40,552 nt of DNA from Bacteroidota bacterium (GCA_023393375.1 JAEWLI010000148.1:1-40552); one strand, 5' to 3'. Shown: positions 1 to 8,337, counted from the stretch's first letter. Made by a program: numbers and translations. The notes: a model not told the origin generated them from the sequence alone.

Positions 1-272
1 AAATATCCCAAAGCCTCATTCACCATAATTTTTCTTAACCAGCCTTCGAAAGAACCCTCACCACCATATTGATCCAACTTTGTAAACGCCTTTACAAATC
101 CTTTTATCATGATGTCTTCGGCTTCACAAAAATCTCTTACATATCGTGTGCAAAGTCCAAGCATTCGGTCGCAATATTTTTGATAAAGTTCGCGCTGTGC
201 TTTATGATCGCACTTTTTGCATGCCTTTATCAGCTCTTCTTCTGTAATAGACTTATTGATCCTGAGCTTCAT
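1..272 (-). CDS. ECF-type RNA polymerase sigma factor (N-terminal part, truncated by window edge)
   Basis: The minus strand reads from an ATG at 272 to the window edge without a stop, about 90 residues. The translation starts MKLRINKSITEEELIKAC and contains the sigma-70 region 2 signature: a helix with RELYQKYCDRMLGLCTRYV, then an acidic EAEDIMIKGFVKAFTKLDQY segment and the FEGWLRKIMVNEA core-binding end. This is the classic layout of Bacteroidota ECF sigma factors, which direct RNA polymerase to stress or surface-function promoters. Region 4 lies beyond the edge. A TATTTTTG -7 element (minus strand of 341-348) sits about 70 bases upstream. No anti-sigma gene is visible on this side. The family call is firm; the regulon cannot be told. 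Confidence 0.88.
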   Translation of the reverse strand, partial: MKLRINKSITEEELIKACKKCDHKAQRELYQKYCDRMLGLCTRYVRDFCEAEDIMIKGFVKAFTKLDQYGGEGSFEGWLRKIMVNEALGY

Positions 273-340
273 ATGTGTAGATTCGATAACAAGATGCAAT
301 TCTTTTTATTGAGGTTGCATGGGGTGTATAATTTATTGAG

Positions 341-348
341 CAAAAATA
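341..348 (-). promoter_or_regulatory. Candidate -7 element for the ECF sigma gene
   Basis: The minus strand reads TATTTTTG, matching the Bacteroidota TAnnTTTG -7 consensus. No clear TTTG -33 box is found 19-20 bases upstream, so this is a weak call. Confidence 0.35.
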
Positions 349-434
349 ACCCTAAGCATTATATACTGAGGAAAAACTTTGGTTTGAGCTCCTGAACGGA
401 TAAAATAGGATTGAAATAAAAATAATCTTAAACT

Positions 435-465
435 AAAAAAGAGCAGATGCGAACTGCTCTTTTTT
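435..465. terminator. Bidirectional rho-independent terminator
   Basis: GAGCAG (441-446) pairs with CTGCTC (454-459) around a 7-base loop. The stem is flanked by an A-tract on the left and a T-tract on the right, so it can stop transcription in either direction. On the minus strand it follows the OmpA-domain gene that ends at 511. Confidence 0.8.
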
Positions 466-510
466 ACAATTTTTATTAGATTCCCATTGTTAAGGGAAAT
501 GTGATAAAAT

Positions 511-1809
511 TTAAAGCTTGACAAATTCTACCCTGCGGTTATTTGCTTTTCCTTCGGGCGTCTGGTTATTATCTATAGGATTGGATTCACCTTTACCATC
601 TGTTTCAATCCTTGCATCTTGAATCCCATATACTGAAGATAAAGTCTGTTTTACTGAGGCTGCCCTCTTTTTTGATAATTCCAAATTGGCAGCATCATCT
701 CCGTCAGCATCAGTATGTCCTATGATTTTTACCCTCACATCAGGGTTTTCAGATAATACTGCAGCAAGGTCTTTTAATACACCATTTGACTCAGGTTTGA
801 TCCTGTCGCTATTTATATCAAAATAAATTCCCTGAGTGGTAAACTTACCTTCGGTTAATAATTTCGATCTTAAATCAGAACTTCCCTCTGCAATTTTCAG
901 ATTTGAAATGTAAAAATGATATTTATTAAAATCGTTATTAAAGCCTTCCACAACAAATTTCAGGTATTTAATATTTGCGGGTACTAAAGTGGGTATGTCA
1001 ATTATTTTTTCTTCATTCATGTATAACCTAAATCTCCTTTTATTTACTGTAATAGCAACATGTCCACCATGATTCATTGGTTTACCAATCTCAGCTGGAA
1101 GATGATTATTTATCATCTCTTTGCCATCATGAAGATTTCTGACATGAACTTGTCCTTGTGAGTAAAATGGCAAATATACCCTTACTGAATTCCTACCATT
1201 ATTAAAAAGATTATTGTCGTCCAACGTAATTAATAGGCGGTTAGATATTCTTGTTACATCCATATTGGTCGACCGGATATCGAATTCGATGGTATAATTT
1301 TCAGGAAGGGGCTGACTAAGTTCGGGTATAAATACAGAACTCCCTTTTAATTCAAACAATTTCTCTCCTTCATCTGTCTTTACCACTTCTCCAGATCCAT
1401 TGGTATTCCACTTTGCCGGGAAATCACCGATTAAATCCGAAGAAAAATCATCATAAAATATTGTTTTTTCACCTGGCACAAAATCAAATTTGGAATATGT
1501 GGTAAAAGATTTAGGAGCACCAGCTTTTACTTCTGATGGTTTATCGTCGGCTGATTCCACAGGATTTTGAGAAGTAGATTTTGAGGGATTGTTCCGATCC
1601 TCCGGGCTGCCTTTGATGGCTTCCTCAGCTCCCTGCTCGGTTTTATCCAAACCTTTATCAATTGCTTTGTCAGTTTTTTGTTCAATACGACGATTAACTT
1701 TGTTTTCGATCTTTTTCCCAAGATTTTGGAACTGGGCTAAAGCTTGTTCCTGCATACCTAGTACCAATACCATTGTTAATACCAAAGCATATTTCATCAT
1801 TGTTTTCAT
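511..1809 (-). CDS. Secreted OmpA-family protein with lectin-like middle domain
   Basis: 432 residues. Residues 1-25 form a signal peptide ending near ALAQ. Residues 26-95 are charged and low in complexity, with repeated K/E/D motifs (IENKVNRRIEQKTDKAIDKG). The middle, about 100-310, reads as a beta-sandwich, LamG/concanavalin-like segment starting at FYDDFSSDLIGDFPAKW. Residues about 325-432 are an OmpA C-terminal domain: YFDINSDRIKPES, then GHTDADGDDAANLELSKKRA and a final NRRVEF. In the OmpA family this domain binds peptidoglycan, so the protein probably sits in the periplasm or outer membrane and tethers the envelope. There is no N-terminal beta-barrel. It is probably monocistronic: a terminator follows, and a TATGTTTG -7 element lies about 110 bases upstream. 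Confidence 0.85.
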   Translation of the reverse strand: MKTMMKYALVLTMVLVLGMQEQALAQFQNLGKKIENKVNRRIEQKTDKAIDKGLDKTEQGAEEAIKGSPEDRNNPSKSTSQNPVESADDKPSEVKAGAPKSFTTYSKFDFVPGEKTIFYDDFSSDLIGDFPAKWNTNGSGEVVKTDEGEKLFELKGSSVFIPELSQPLPENYTIEFDIRSTNMDVTRISNRLLITLDDNNLFNNGRNSVRVYLPFYSQGQVHVRNLHDGKEMINNHLPAEIGKPMNHGGHVAITVNKRRFRLYMNEEKIIDIPTLVPANIKYLKFVVEGFNNDFNKYHFYISNLKIAEGSSDLRSKLLTEGKFTTQGIYFDINSDRIKPESNGVLKDLAAVLSENPDVRVKIIGHTDADGDDAANLELSKKRAASVKQTLSSVYGIQDARIETDGKGESNPIDNNQTPEGKANNRRVEFVKL

Positions 1810-2131
1810 GAGTTTACTATTTAAAATTGTGTGATTCTTGAGTTTTTATCATGGCAGGATTAAACCAACCAACACATTATTTACTATTCTTTTTGCGCTT
1901 TCTTTTTTTTACTAACAAACATATCATTTTTTTTGAAAATCACCTATCATAAATGTGATAATTTGTTTGAAAAATGTAATGAATTGAGGAACAAGTGCTT
2001 CCAGGTCAGATTTTGTCAAATATTATTACAAAAAAAGTATTTCGTGGTGACCAAATTCTAATGTACTTGACTGTTGTTATGAATTGATATCATCTACTTC
2101 GAAACATTCTCACAATCTGGTAAGCTGTACG
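1810..2131. other. Intergenic region upstream of the OmpA-domain gene
   Basis: 322 AT-rich bases without a supported gene. The minus strand of 1916-1923 reads TATGTTTG, a good -7 element for the gene starting at 1809, giving a leader of roughly 100 bases. No clear -33 box, hairpin or repeat was seen. Confidence 0.5.
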
Positions 2132-2614
2132 TTATCTGGTTATCAAAGATTTTTGATGAATCATCATATTAATCTCTTCATCATCGAGCTTTAGGTCGGA
2201 GGCTATTTCGCTTCTGGTAGGTTTATTAAACCACATGGCCACAATTGTAAATAATGCCACAGACATGAACAATACTTCACCAGTAAACATAAAAGCAATC
2301 ATGGCTATTAATAAAGGCATTTCCAGACACGTTAATTTGATAACTAATGCATTTTGGTAGATGTTCAATTTTTCTTTTAAGGAAGTTTCATTCCTGATCA
2401 TTCTCATTTTATCGGTATAAAATATGGAACTGAGCATTAACCCGATAATAGTAACTGAGGGAACTATGAATCGAAGCGCATCAAATACAGGAGCAAAAGC
2501 ACCATTTTCAAGATTATAACGATCAATATAATAAAGCGAGGCAGTGTATATGATCATAAAACTGAAAGCACTCCAGTAAATCAGCTTTATTTTTTGGAAG
2601 TAGGATAACTTCAT
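2132..2614 (-). CDS. Four-helix integral membrane protein of unknown function
   Basis: 160 residues from an ATG at 2614. Four hydrophobic stretches are visible: about 12-30 (YWSAFSFMIIYTASLYYI), 47-66 (FIVPSVTIIGLMLSSIFY), and two closely spaced helices between about 90 and 128. A cytosolic loop carries TDKMRMIRNETSLKEKLNIYQ, and the C-terminus is short and acidic (SDLKLDDEEINMM). The pattern resembles small membrane proteins common in Bacteroidota, but I do not recognise a named family. It is separated from its neighbours by 163 bases upstream and 322 downstream, so it is probably transcribed alone. Confidence 0.7.
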   Translation of the reverse strand: MKLSYFQKIKLIYWSAFSFMIIYTASLYYIDRYNLENGAFAPVFDALRFIVPSVTIIGLMLSSIFYTDKMRMIRNETSLKEKLNIYQNALVIKLTCLEMPLLIAMIAFMFTGEVLFMSVALFTIVAMWFNKPTRSEIASDLKLDDEEINMMIHQKSLITR

Positions 2615-2777
2615 AATTTCTATTGTTTAGGTGAGAAATTATTTTCAAAAGCTTTTACAATAAATAAGAATAATTCAATAAAAAGTCAAATTTTTATGTA
2701 GAAAAAATCAGCAATAATAAAAAAATACTATATAGGATAGCTTAAATGCATGGAATTAATTTATTTTGCTTAAAAAA

Positions 2778-3668
2778 TTATTTATCAGTTCCCGGTTTTT
2801 CAATGATTTCATGTAGCGGTTCCATATGAATGGTAGCCTGAATATTAAGGTCCTGCTGTATTTGATGTTCAATTTTAGTGGCTATGACATGCGCATCTTG
2901 AAGTGTCATATGAGAAGGTAGCCGGATATGAAATGTAATTTCTTTGTGATCGCCATATGTGTGAATATGCGTATGATGTAAATACAATTCCCGATCGGCG
3001 ACCTGAAAAGTTATATCTCTTATTTTCCTGATCGTTTTATCATCGGGTTTTTCACCCAAGAGTTTGTTCACTGCCTCTGAGCAAATGGTAAATGACGCGT
3101 AAAAAATCAATAGTGACACTAAAATCCCCATCACGCCATCCATCCACCAATATTGTTTGCCAAAAAGAATACCAACCAAAATAATAACAGAAGACAAAGC
3201 ATCGGTACGGTGATGCCACCCGTCAGCTACAACTGCCTTGTTATTTGTCTTTCGTCCTGCATAAAATGAATACTGTGCTAACCCTTCTTTACCAATTATG
3301 GAAATTATAGTAATGATAATAGCCATGAGACCAAATGTAGCCGTTTCCCGTTCATTCAATTTTTCAATTGACCCAAGTAAAAAATTGTATCCTATGAGGC
3401 CTAATATTGCCCCTATTGTCAAAGCGGAAATCAATTCGTACCGGCCATGGCCAAAAGGATGTTCTTTGTCGGCGGGTTTTTTTGATAAACGTATCCCTAC
3501 CAAAAGAACCACAGAACTTAGGGAATCAGAAAGTGTATGCCAGGCATCTGCGATTAATGCTATTGATCCGGTAACTATACCAGCCCAATATTTCAGTACA
3601 AATAAAACGGTATTGATCGCAATCGACAGCCAGCCAGCAGATGATGCTTTATCATGATGGGGGTTCAT
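2778..3668 (-). CDS. Cation diffusion facilitator (CDF) family efflux transporter
   Basis: 296 residues with six expected membrane helices. CDF proteins exchange cytosolic Zn2+, Cd2+, Fe2+ or Mn2+ for protons at the inner membrane. The two metal-binding helices are plain: ADAWHTLSDS (H44, D48) in helix 2 and ADGWHHRTDA (H152, D156) in helix 5. An HxxxD pair in both helices is the zinc-type arrangement. Between them is the conserved HPFGHGRYE motif at about 70-78. The C-terminal cytosolic domain (about 205-296) is rich in His (LHHTHIHTYGDHKEITFHI), consistent with the regulatory dimer domain. The start lies 5 bases after the stop of the YkvA-like gene, so the two are probably co-transcribed. 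Confidence 0.93.
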   Translation of the reverse strand: MNPHHDKASSAGWLSIAINTVLFVLKYWAGIVTGSIALIADAWHTLSDSLSSVVLLVGIRLSKKPADKEHPFGHGRYELISALTIGAILGLIGYNFLLGSIEKLNERETATFGLMAIIITIISIIGKEGLAQYSFYAGRKTNNKAVVADGWHHRTDALSSVIILVGILFGKQYWWMDGVMGILVSLLIFYASFTICSEAVNKLLGEKPDDKTIRKIRDITFQVADRELYLHHTHIHTYGDHKEITFHIRLPSHMTLQDAHVIATKIEHQIQQDLNIQATIHMEPLHEIIEKPGTDK

Positions 3669-3673
3669 AAAAA

Positions 3674-4066
3674 CTATTCTGGATTTTCAGAAAAATCCGA
3701 CTCCCATTTATTAAATTCTTCTATTTCCTTATTAATGTTGCCAAAAATAAATAATATGATGGCAGCATCATCGAGCAGACCAGCAACCGGTATAAAATCA
3801 GGCACTATATCAAGCGGGTTAACAAAATAGATTAATCCTGCTGTGATCAACAGAATGGATTTCCAGGGGATATCTTTATAATCACCTCTGGAATAAGCTT
3901 TCAGCATTCGTACAAGGGTATATAATTTAATTTTTGCTTTTTGGATTACTTCATGGCGGTCTTCTGTATGCTGAAGTTTGACCAGAACTGATTTTATCAA
4001 GGACATCAATCTTTCTCTGCTCCCTGCTACTTTTTGTGCTTTATGTTTTGCTCTTTTAAAACTCAT
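3674..4066 (-). CDS. YkvA-like protein (DUF1232)
   Basis: 130 residues. The hallmark of DUF1232 is visible at about residues 77-105: a hydrophobic segment followed by NPLDIVPDFIPVAGLLDDAA. The N-terminus is very basic (MSFKRAKHKAQKVAGSRERL) and the C-terminus acidic. Members are small membrane-associated proteins with no established biochemical function, and the gene is often found beside transporters. Here it directly precedes the CDF gene with a 5-base gap, suggesting joint expression. The start is the first ATG of the frame. Confidence 0.85.
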   Translation of the reverse strand: MSFKRAKHKAQKVAGSRERLMSLIKSVLVKLQHTEDRHEVIQKAKIKLYTLVRMLKAYSRGDYKDIPWKSILLITAGLIYFVNPLDIVPDFIPVAGLLDDAAIILFIFGNINKEIEEFNKWESDFSENPE

Positions 4067-4132
4067 TTTGGTTTCAGTTTTATTTAGTAAACACTTTTTT
4101 ATAAAAAATAATACAGTGTCGTTAGATTTTTT

Positions 4133-4654
4133 TTAAAAAAGCTGTTGTATTTCCTGTTTTATGAATGAAAGTGCAGAATCAATATGATTGAATTCTTTTT
4201 CTGCAATTTTTCCAAAAATGATTTTAGCCAGATCTATGGCTTTCGCTTCATCAGTAAGTTCAGCTGCAGATTCATTGATCAATGAAATCAATTCTTCAAC
4301 GGCATTTTTGATTCTCCCCCACGCTTCGTTACTCATATACACCTGTTGGGAAAGATTATGGTTTAATTCCTCCCTGACCTCATTTATAAGCAATGACTGA
4401 AAACTTTTCGCAGGCAAAGCCGGATCATTTAATCGTAAGATCAGATTGCCTGGTGTAATTCTTTCCAGAAATAAGGCCATCCTCTCGTATGCCTGAAGGC
4501 GATTGGGTAGGATGATATCATTGTTTTTTGTTTTTAATTCTATCAGACTCTTTTCAAAATCTTTTTTTAAAAATGAACTGATGGTCAGGTACATAGCATA
4601 TATGGCTAAACCTGCAGGTATCAGGATTTTTCCAAACTCAATAACAACTTCCAT
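4133..4654 (-). CDS. Conserved Bacteroidota protein with one N-terminal membrane helix
   Basis: 173 residues. Residues about 5-30 form one membrane helix (LIPAGLAIYAMYLTISSFL). The remainder is soluble and helical with the motif NRLQAYERMALFLERITPGNL at about 51-71. I recall this RLQAYERxxLFLERI pattern from uncharacterised proteins of this phylum (possibly the DUF7935 group; the number is from memory). No catalytic motif is seen. A TAAATTTG -7 element on the minus strand of 4690-4697 lies about 40 bases upstream. The gene is 66 bases ahead of the YkvA-like gene and could head that operon. Confidence 0.72.
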   Translation of the reverse strand: MEVVIEFGKILIPAGLAIYAMYLTISSFLKKDFEKSLIELKTKNNDIILPNRLQAYERMALFLERITPGNLILRLNDPALPAKSFQSLLINEVREELNHNLSQQVYMSNEAWGRIKNAVEELISLINESAAELTDEAKAIDLAKIIFGKIAEKEFNHIDSALSFIKQEIQQLF

Positions 4655-4689
4655 ATAAATTTTTCTGTTTTACCATAATACAAGGAAAA

Positions 4690-4697
4690 CAAATTTA
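4690..4697 (-). promoter_or_regulatory. Candidate -7 element for the one-helix protein gene
   Basis: The minus strand reads TAAATTTG about 36 bases upstream of the ATG at 4654. No good -33 box was found at the expected distance. Confidence 0.4.
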
Positions 4698-4770
4698 ATC
4701 AATTTCATGAAACCGTCATGATATCCCACTGAGAGCTTTAGCGATTTAATGATGATAATCAGGAAGAAGA

Positions 4771-4801
4771 TTTGTCACTTCTGATTTGTGTATTAATTTC
4801 G
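4771..4801 (+). promoter_or_regulatory. Promoter of the IscA-like gene
   Basis: TTTG at 4771-4774, a 19-base spacer, then TAATTTCG at 4794-4801, one mismatch from the Bacteroidota TAnnTTTG box. Transcription would begin near 4808, about 26 bases before the preferred ATG. Confidence 0.55.
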
Positions 4802-4833
4802 TGTATTAATTAATATAATTGAATCCCATATTG

Positions 4834-5121
4834 ATGATGATCCCAGTTACTATTTCTGAAACAGCATTAAAAGCAATGGAACAAATAAAATCGGGCAAGA
4901 ACATCCCGGATTTTTATGGGCTGCGCATCGGCATCAAGGGCGGTGGTGGCTGCGGTGGTTTTTCTTATGTACTTGGATTTGATTATAAACAAGATGGAGA
5001 CGCAGAGTTTATGTATAACGGGTTACTGATTTACATCGAAAAAAAACAAATGATGTATGTAGCTGGTAAAACCATAGACTTTATTGAAACTGCGGAAGGA
5101 CAAGGGTTTGTTTTTAAATGA
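4834..5121 (+). CDS. IscA/HesB-like iron-sulfur assembly protein lacking the C-terminal Cys pair
   Basis: 95 residues from ATG 4834 (ATG 4837 is equally possible; a TTG at 4819 would add five unlikely residues). The sequence MIPVTISETALKAMEQI is the usual start of A-type carrier proteins, followed by LRIGIKGGGGCGGFSYVLGFD with the first conserved Cys and, near the end, TIDFIETAEGQGFVFK. A-type carriers hold Fe-S clusters or iron through one Cys in the GGC-G motif and a CGC motif about ten residues after GFxF. Here the protein stops directly at GFVFK, so the second motif is absent. It may bind iron differently or act with a partner. A promoter lies just upstream, and it converges on argB with a 14-base gap. 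Confidence 0.85.
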   Translation: MMIPVTISETALKAMEQIKSGKNIPDFYGLRIGIKGGGGCGGFSYVLGFDYKQDGDAEFMYNGLLIYIEKKQMMYVAGKTIDFIETAEGQGFVFK

Positions 5122-5135
5122 ACACAATTAAAAAC

Positions 5136-5924
5136 CTATCCAAATAATACTGTTCCGGGAAAATGAGCTTCACCCAACTGCCCAATGGCACTAAAATGGC
5201 AGATGATCACTTTTTTTACGCCATTTTGAATACATTCAAATGAATTTTCAAGTTTGGGCAACATCCCATCAGAAACCACTCCCTGATTCTTTAATTCAAT
5301 AAAATATGAAGGAGTGACCTTCTTAATCACTGATGAATCATCATGTTGATCCATTAACACACCTGGTTTTTCGAAACAATAAAACAGTTCCACCTCAAAT
5401 AATTTACTTAAACCTACTGCAGCTACAGCAGCAATTGTATCGGCGTTGATGTTCAACATCTGGCCATGACCATCGTGGGACAAAGGAGCCAATACTGGCA
5501 CTATATCATACCCTAAAAGCATTCCCAAAGTTTCATGATTCACCTGTTCCACATCACCTACAAACCCATAATCAACGGAAACTACAGGTCGTTTTTTTGC
5601 AAATACTATATTCAGGTCAGCACCGGAAAGTCCAACTGCATTACATCCCAAAGATTGCAGAGCTGCTACAATCTTTTTGTTGATGAGCCCACCATACACC
5701 ATTACAACTACATCTATAGTATCCTTGTCAGTTATCCGCCTGCCATTTACCATTTGAGTAGTTATACCCAACTTTTCAGAAATGCTTGTTGCAATTTTAC
5801 CCCCCCCGTGGATCAGGATCTTTTTACCATCAATTTTGGCAAAATCACGAAGGAACTGTATCAACAATTCTTCATTATCAATTACTTTTCCACCTATTTT
5901 AAAAACCCTGACCTTTTCTTTCAT
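5136..5924 (-). CDS. argB: Acetylglutamate kinase-type enzyme, ArgB
   Basis: 262 residues, the usual length of ArgB in this phylum. It phosphorylates the gamma-carboxyl of N-acylglutamate in the second step of arginine synthesis. Amino acid kinase motifs are clear: FKIGGKVIDN near residue 9, LIHGGGKIA at about 37-45 (phosphate binding), MVNGRRITD at about 58-66 (substrate loop), and MLNINADTIAAV at about 155-166. The NGRR loop differs from the NGLR form I recall for classical enzymes, which may bear on whether acetyl- or succinyl-glutamate is used; this is inference. It is the last gene of the arginine cluster in the window and is set apart from argF' by 316 bases. Confidence 0.93.
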   Translation of the reverse strand: MKEKVRVFKIGGKVIDNEELLIQFLRDFAKIDGKKILIHGGGKIATSISEKLGITTQMVNGRRITDKDTIDVVVMVYGGLINKKIVAALQSLGCNAVGLSGADLNIVFAKKRPVVSVDYGFVGDVEQVNHETLGMLLGYDIVPVLAPLSHDGHGQMLNINADTIAAVAAVGLSKLFEVELFYCFEKPGVLMDQHDDSSVIKKVTPSYFIELKNQGVVSDGMLPKLENSFECIQNGVKKVIICHFSAIGQLGEAHFPGTVLFG

Positions 5925-6240
5925 AATCTTTTATATTATTGGGTACTACCCTGATTTTAGTGGAAAAAGGATTGTTTGTACTTAGAAAGCAATTTATCGG
6001 CGGTCTTCGAACAGTGGTGTTTTTTTAACGCCTCATTCTTTAAAATTCTTAACGCCATTTTTATAAGGCCTGCCATAATCCAAACTGCCATTTCACTCGT
6101 TCCCACTAAATTCGTGGTATAACCTATTATTGGAAGATATTTTAGGCCCACGGGTTGCACCCGTGGCTACAAATATTTGACCCCGATGGGGTCTGGCTCC
6201 TTCTTGTAAATACTATTGGTAAACTAAAAATTTACTTTAA
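5925..6240. other. Intergenic gap inside the arginine cluster
   Basis: 316 bases between argF' and argB. A 67-codon minus-strand frame (5957-6160) starts inside the palindromic repeat described at 6146-6193 and is not supported as a gene. The rest shows no recognisable feature. The gap may be the footprint of a small inserted element. Confidence 0.5.
6146..6193. repeat. REP-like element with two palindromes
   Basis: Two perfect short palindromes lie side by side: CCACGGGT (6148-6155) with ACCCGTGG (6159-6166) around TGC, and GACCCC (6179-6184) with GGGGTC (6188-6193) around GAT. They are joined by CTACAAATATTT. GC-rich paired hairpins of this kind in an AT-rich gap are typical of repetitive extragenic palindromes, and I recall similar sequences in many Bacteroidota genomes. 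Copy number cannot be checked here. Confidence 0.6.
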
Positions 6241-7188
6241 TCAATTATTTTCCAATATTCTTTTTAATACTGTTTGAGCTGAAATGATCCGGTTATAAGC
6301 TTCATCGATAACGACTGAGCTTTCACTATCCAAAACATCGTCACTTACTATGACATTTCTTCTTACAGGTAGGCAATGCATGAACCTGGCATTATTAGTT
6401 AATTTCATTTTTTCAGCAGTAACCGTCCAAGAAGGATCTTTGCTCAAAATTTGGCCATACTGATGATAGGAAGACCAGTTTTTGGCATAAATAAAATCCG
6501 CTCCTTCAAAAGCCTTATTTTGATCGTATTCTAATGTGGCTCGTCCACTGAATTCTTCTGATAATTCATATCCTTCAGGATGGGTGATCACAAAATCCAC
6601 ATCAGCCAGATTCATCCATTGAGCGAAAGAATTGGGAACAGCTTGTGGTAATCTTCTCGGATGAGGTGCCCAGGTCAAGACTACTTTTGGTCTTTTTTTA
6701 TTTTTCAATTCCTCAATAGTGATCAGATCGGCAAATGACTGGCAAGGATGTAAAATAGCGGATTCCAGATTAATTACGGGTTTGCCAGAATATTTGATGA
6801 AGCTTTTTAGTACCATGTCCTGATAATCATCTTCCCTGTTGATCAATTTGGGAAAAGAACGGATACCAATCACATCAAAATAAGCCCCAATTACAGCTGC
6901 AGCTTCCTTGATATGTTCTGCATTATCACCGTCCATCACTGCACCGTCGGCAAATTCCAACTTCCACCCCTCTTTGCCAATGTCCATGATACTTACATTC
7001 ATTCCCAAATTAAAGGCAGCTTTTTGAGTGCTTAACCTGGTCCTTAAACTGGGATCAAAAAATAGCAGGCAGATAGATTTATTTTTCCCCAGATAAGTAT
7101 ATTTCAAGGGATTTTTTTTTATTTCCAAGGCTTCATGCACCAATTGGTCCAGATTTTCTACATCTTGAATATTATAAAACTTTTTCAT
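6241..7188 (-). CDS. argF': N-acyl-L-ornithine carbamoyltransferase (ArgF')
   Basis: 315 residues. It transfers carbamoyl phosphate to N-acetyl- or N-succinyl-L-ornithine to give the N-acyl-citrulline, the Bacteroidota variant of the ornithine step. The carbamoyl-phosphate loop FFDPSLRTRLS is at about 43-53, HPCQ in the middle and the final HCLPVRRNV near 270-280. The segment VMDGDNAEHI (84-93) marks the N-acylornithine subfamily. As I recall, residue 90 is Pro in the Bacteroides fragilis succinylornithine enzyme and the equivalent is Glu92 in the Xanthomonas acetylornithine enzyme; here it is Ala90. The start overlaps the end of argD by 17 bases, so translation is coupled. Confidence 0.93.
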   Translation of the reverse strand: MKKFYNIQDVENLDQLVHEALEIKKNPLKYTYLGKNKSICLLFFDPSLRTRLSTQKAAFNLGMNVSIMDIGKEGWKLEFADGAVMDGDNAEHIKEAAAVIGAYFDVIGIRSFPKLINREDDYQDMVLKSFIKYSGKPVINLESAILHPCQSFADLITIEELKNKKRPKVVLTWAPHPRRLPQAVPNSFAQWMNLADVDFVITHPEGYELSEEFSGRATLEYDQNKAFEGADFIYAKNWSSYHQYGQILSKDPSWTVTAEKMKLTNNARFMHCLPVRRNVIVSDDVLDSESSVVIDEAYNRIISAQTVLKRILENN

Positions 7189-8326
7189 GGGTGGAAATGG
7201 TTTTTAGGGTTTGATCAAATTTTTCAAGAAAAATGTCGGCTTCTTTGCGAGACAGGCTGAGGGGTGGCAATAACCTCATCACATTTTTAGCAGATGCAGA
7301 TCCGGTGAAAATATGATACTCGTTCAATAATTTACTTCTGATAGCTGAAACGGGTTCGAAAAACTCTATTCCTATCATTAATCCATGGCCTCTAACTTCT
7401 TTGATCTCAGGGTATTTTTTCAATGCCGAAATTAGATAAGTTCCCATATCAGCAGCATTTTGAATAAGATCCTCTAAAACAATAGTTTCTAATACTGCTA
7501 TAGCAGCCGCACAAGCAAGATGACTGCCACCAAATGTGGTTCCCAGCATGCCATGAGCGGCTTTAAACTTAGGATGAATAAGTATTCCCCCTATTGGAAA
7601 GCCGTTACCCATACCTTTTGCCATACTAATGATGTCAGGTGTGATATCGGCATGTTGAAATGCAAAAAATTTCCCTGACCGGCCATAACCTGACTGGATT
7701 TCATCAAGAATCAAAACCGTATCATATTTATTACATAATGCCTGCGTCGTTTTCAGAAAATCCGGATCAGGGACATAAATACCTCCAATTCCTTGAATTC
7801 CTTCCACAATTACAGCACAAACATCCCCCCTACTCAATTCCTTCTCCAAAGCTTCAATATCGTTCAACTCAAGGAAAACCACATTTTCATTGGCATTTAC
7901 AGGAGAGACAATTGAGGGGTTATCCGTAATACTTACTGCAAGTGACGTTCTGCCATGAAAACTTTTTTTAAAGCTAATAATCTTTTTCCTTTGATTGTAA
8001 AAGGAGGCTACTTTTAAAGCATTCTCATTGGCCTCGGCACCGGAATTGCACAGAAATAAATGATAATCGTCGCAACCGGAAATGACGCCAAGTTTTTTAG
8101 CCAAGTCTTCTTGTAACTTGTTTATTACGGCATTGGAATAAAACATCAGGTTATTAAGTTGCTCCTCCATCGCAGATATAAAATCGGGATGGCTGTGTCC
8201 GATGGATACGACAGCATGGCCGCCATACATGTCCAAATATGCCTGTTCTTTATCATCCCAAACCCACGTCCCCTTACCTTTCACGATATTGATATTGAAT
8301 AGCGGATAAACGTCAAAAAGTTTCAT
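7172..8326 (-). CDS. argD: Acetylornithine (or succinylornithine) aminotransferase, ArgD
   Basis: 384 residues, a class III PLP aminotransferase of normal length. It moves the amino group from glutamate to N-acylglutamate semialdehyde. Seen motifs: YLDMYGGHAVVSIGHSHP near residue 31, NSGAEANENALKVA at about 93-106, VIVEGIQGIGGIYVPD, LILDEIQSGYGRSGKFFAFQ, then the PLP lysine in SMAKGMGNGFPIGG, and TTFGGSHLACAAA. The C-terminus carries RLLPPLSLS. It lies 11 bases after argC and overlaps argF' by 17 bases. Members of the family usually accept both acetyl and succinyl substrates. Confidence 0.94.
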   Translation of the reverse strand: MKLFDVYPLFNINIVKGKGTWVWDDKEQAYLDMYGGHAVVSIGHSHPDFISAMEEQLNNLMFYSNAVINKLQEDLAKKLGVISGCDDYHLFLCNSGAEANENALKVASFYNQRKKIISFKKSFHGRTSLAVSITDNPSIVSPVNANENVVFLELNDIEALEKELSRGDVCAVIVEGIQGIGGIYVPDPDFLKTTQALCNKYDTVLILDEIQSGYGRSGKFFAFQHADITPDIISMAKGMGNGFPIGGILIHPKFKAAHGMLGTTFGGSHLACAAAIAVLETIVLEDLIQNAADMGTYLISALKKYPEIKEVRGHGLMIGIEFFEPVSAIRSKLLNEYHIFTGSASAKNVMRLLPPLSLSRKEADIFLEKFDQTLKTISTHEKVL

Positions 8327-8337
8327 GTCATTTTATT

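Noticed and set aside
4819..4833. TTG start for the IscA-like protein
   Set aside because: The ATG at 4834 or 4837 gives the usual N-terminus MIPVTIS; the extension is unlike the family.
5957..6160. 67-codon minus-strand frame between argF' and argB
   Set aside because: Its ATG lies in a palindromic repeat, the composition is not typical of a conserved protein, and no promoter or family was recognised; it is treated as intergenic.
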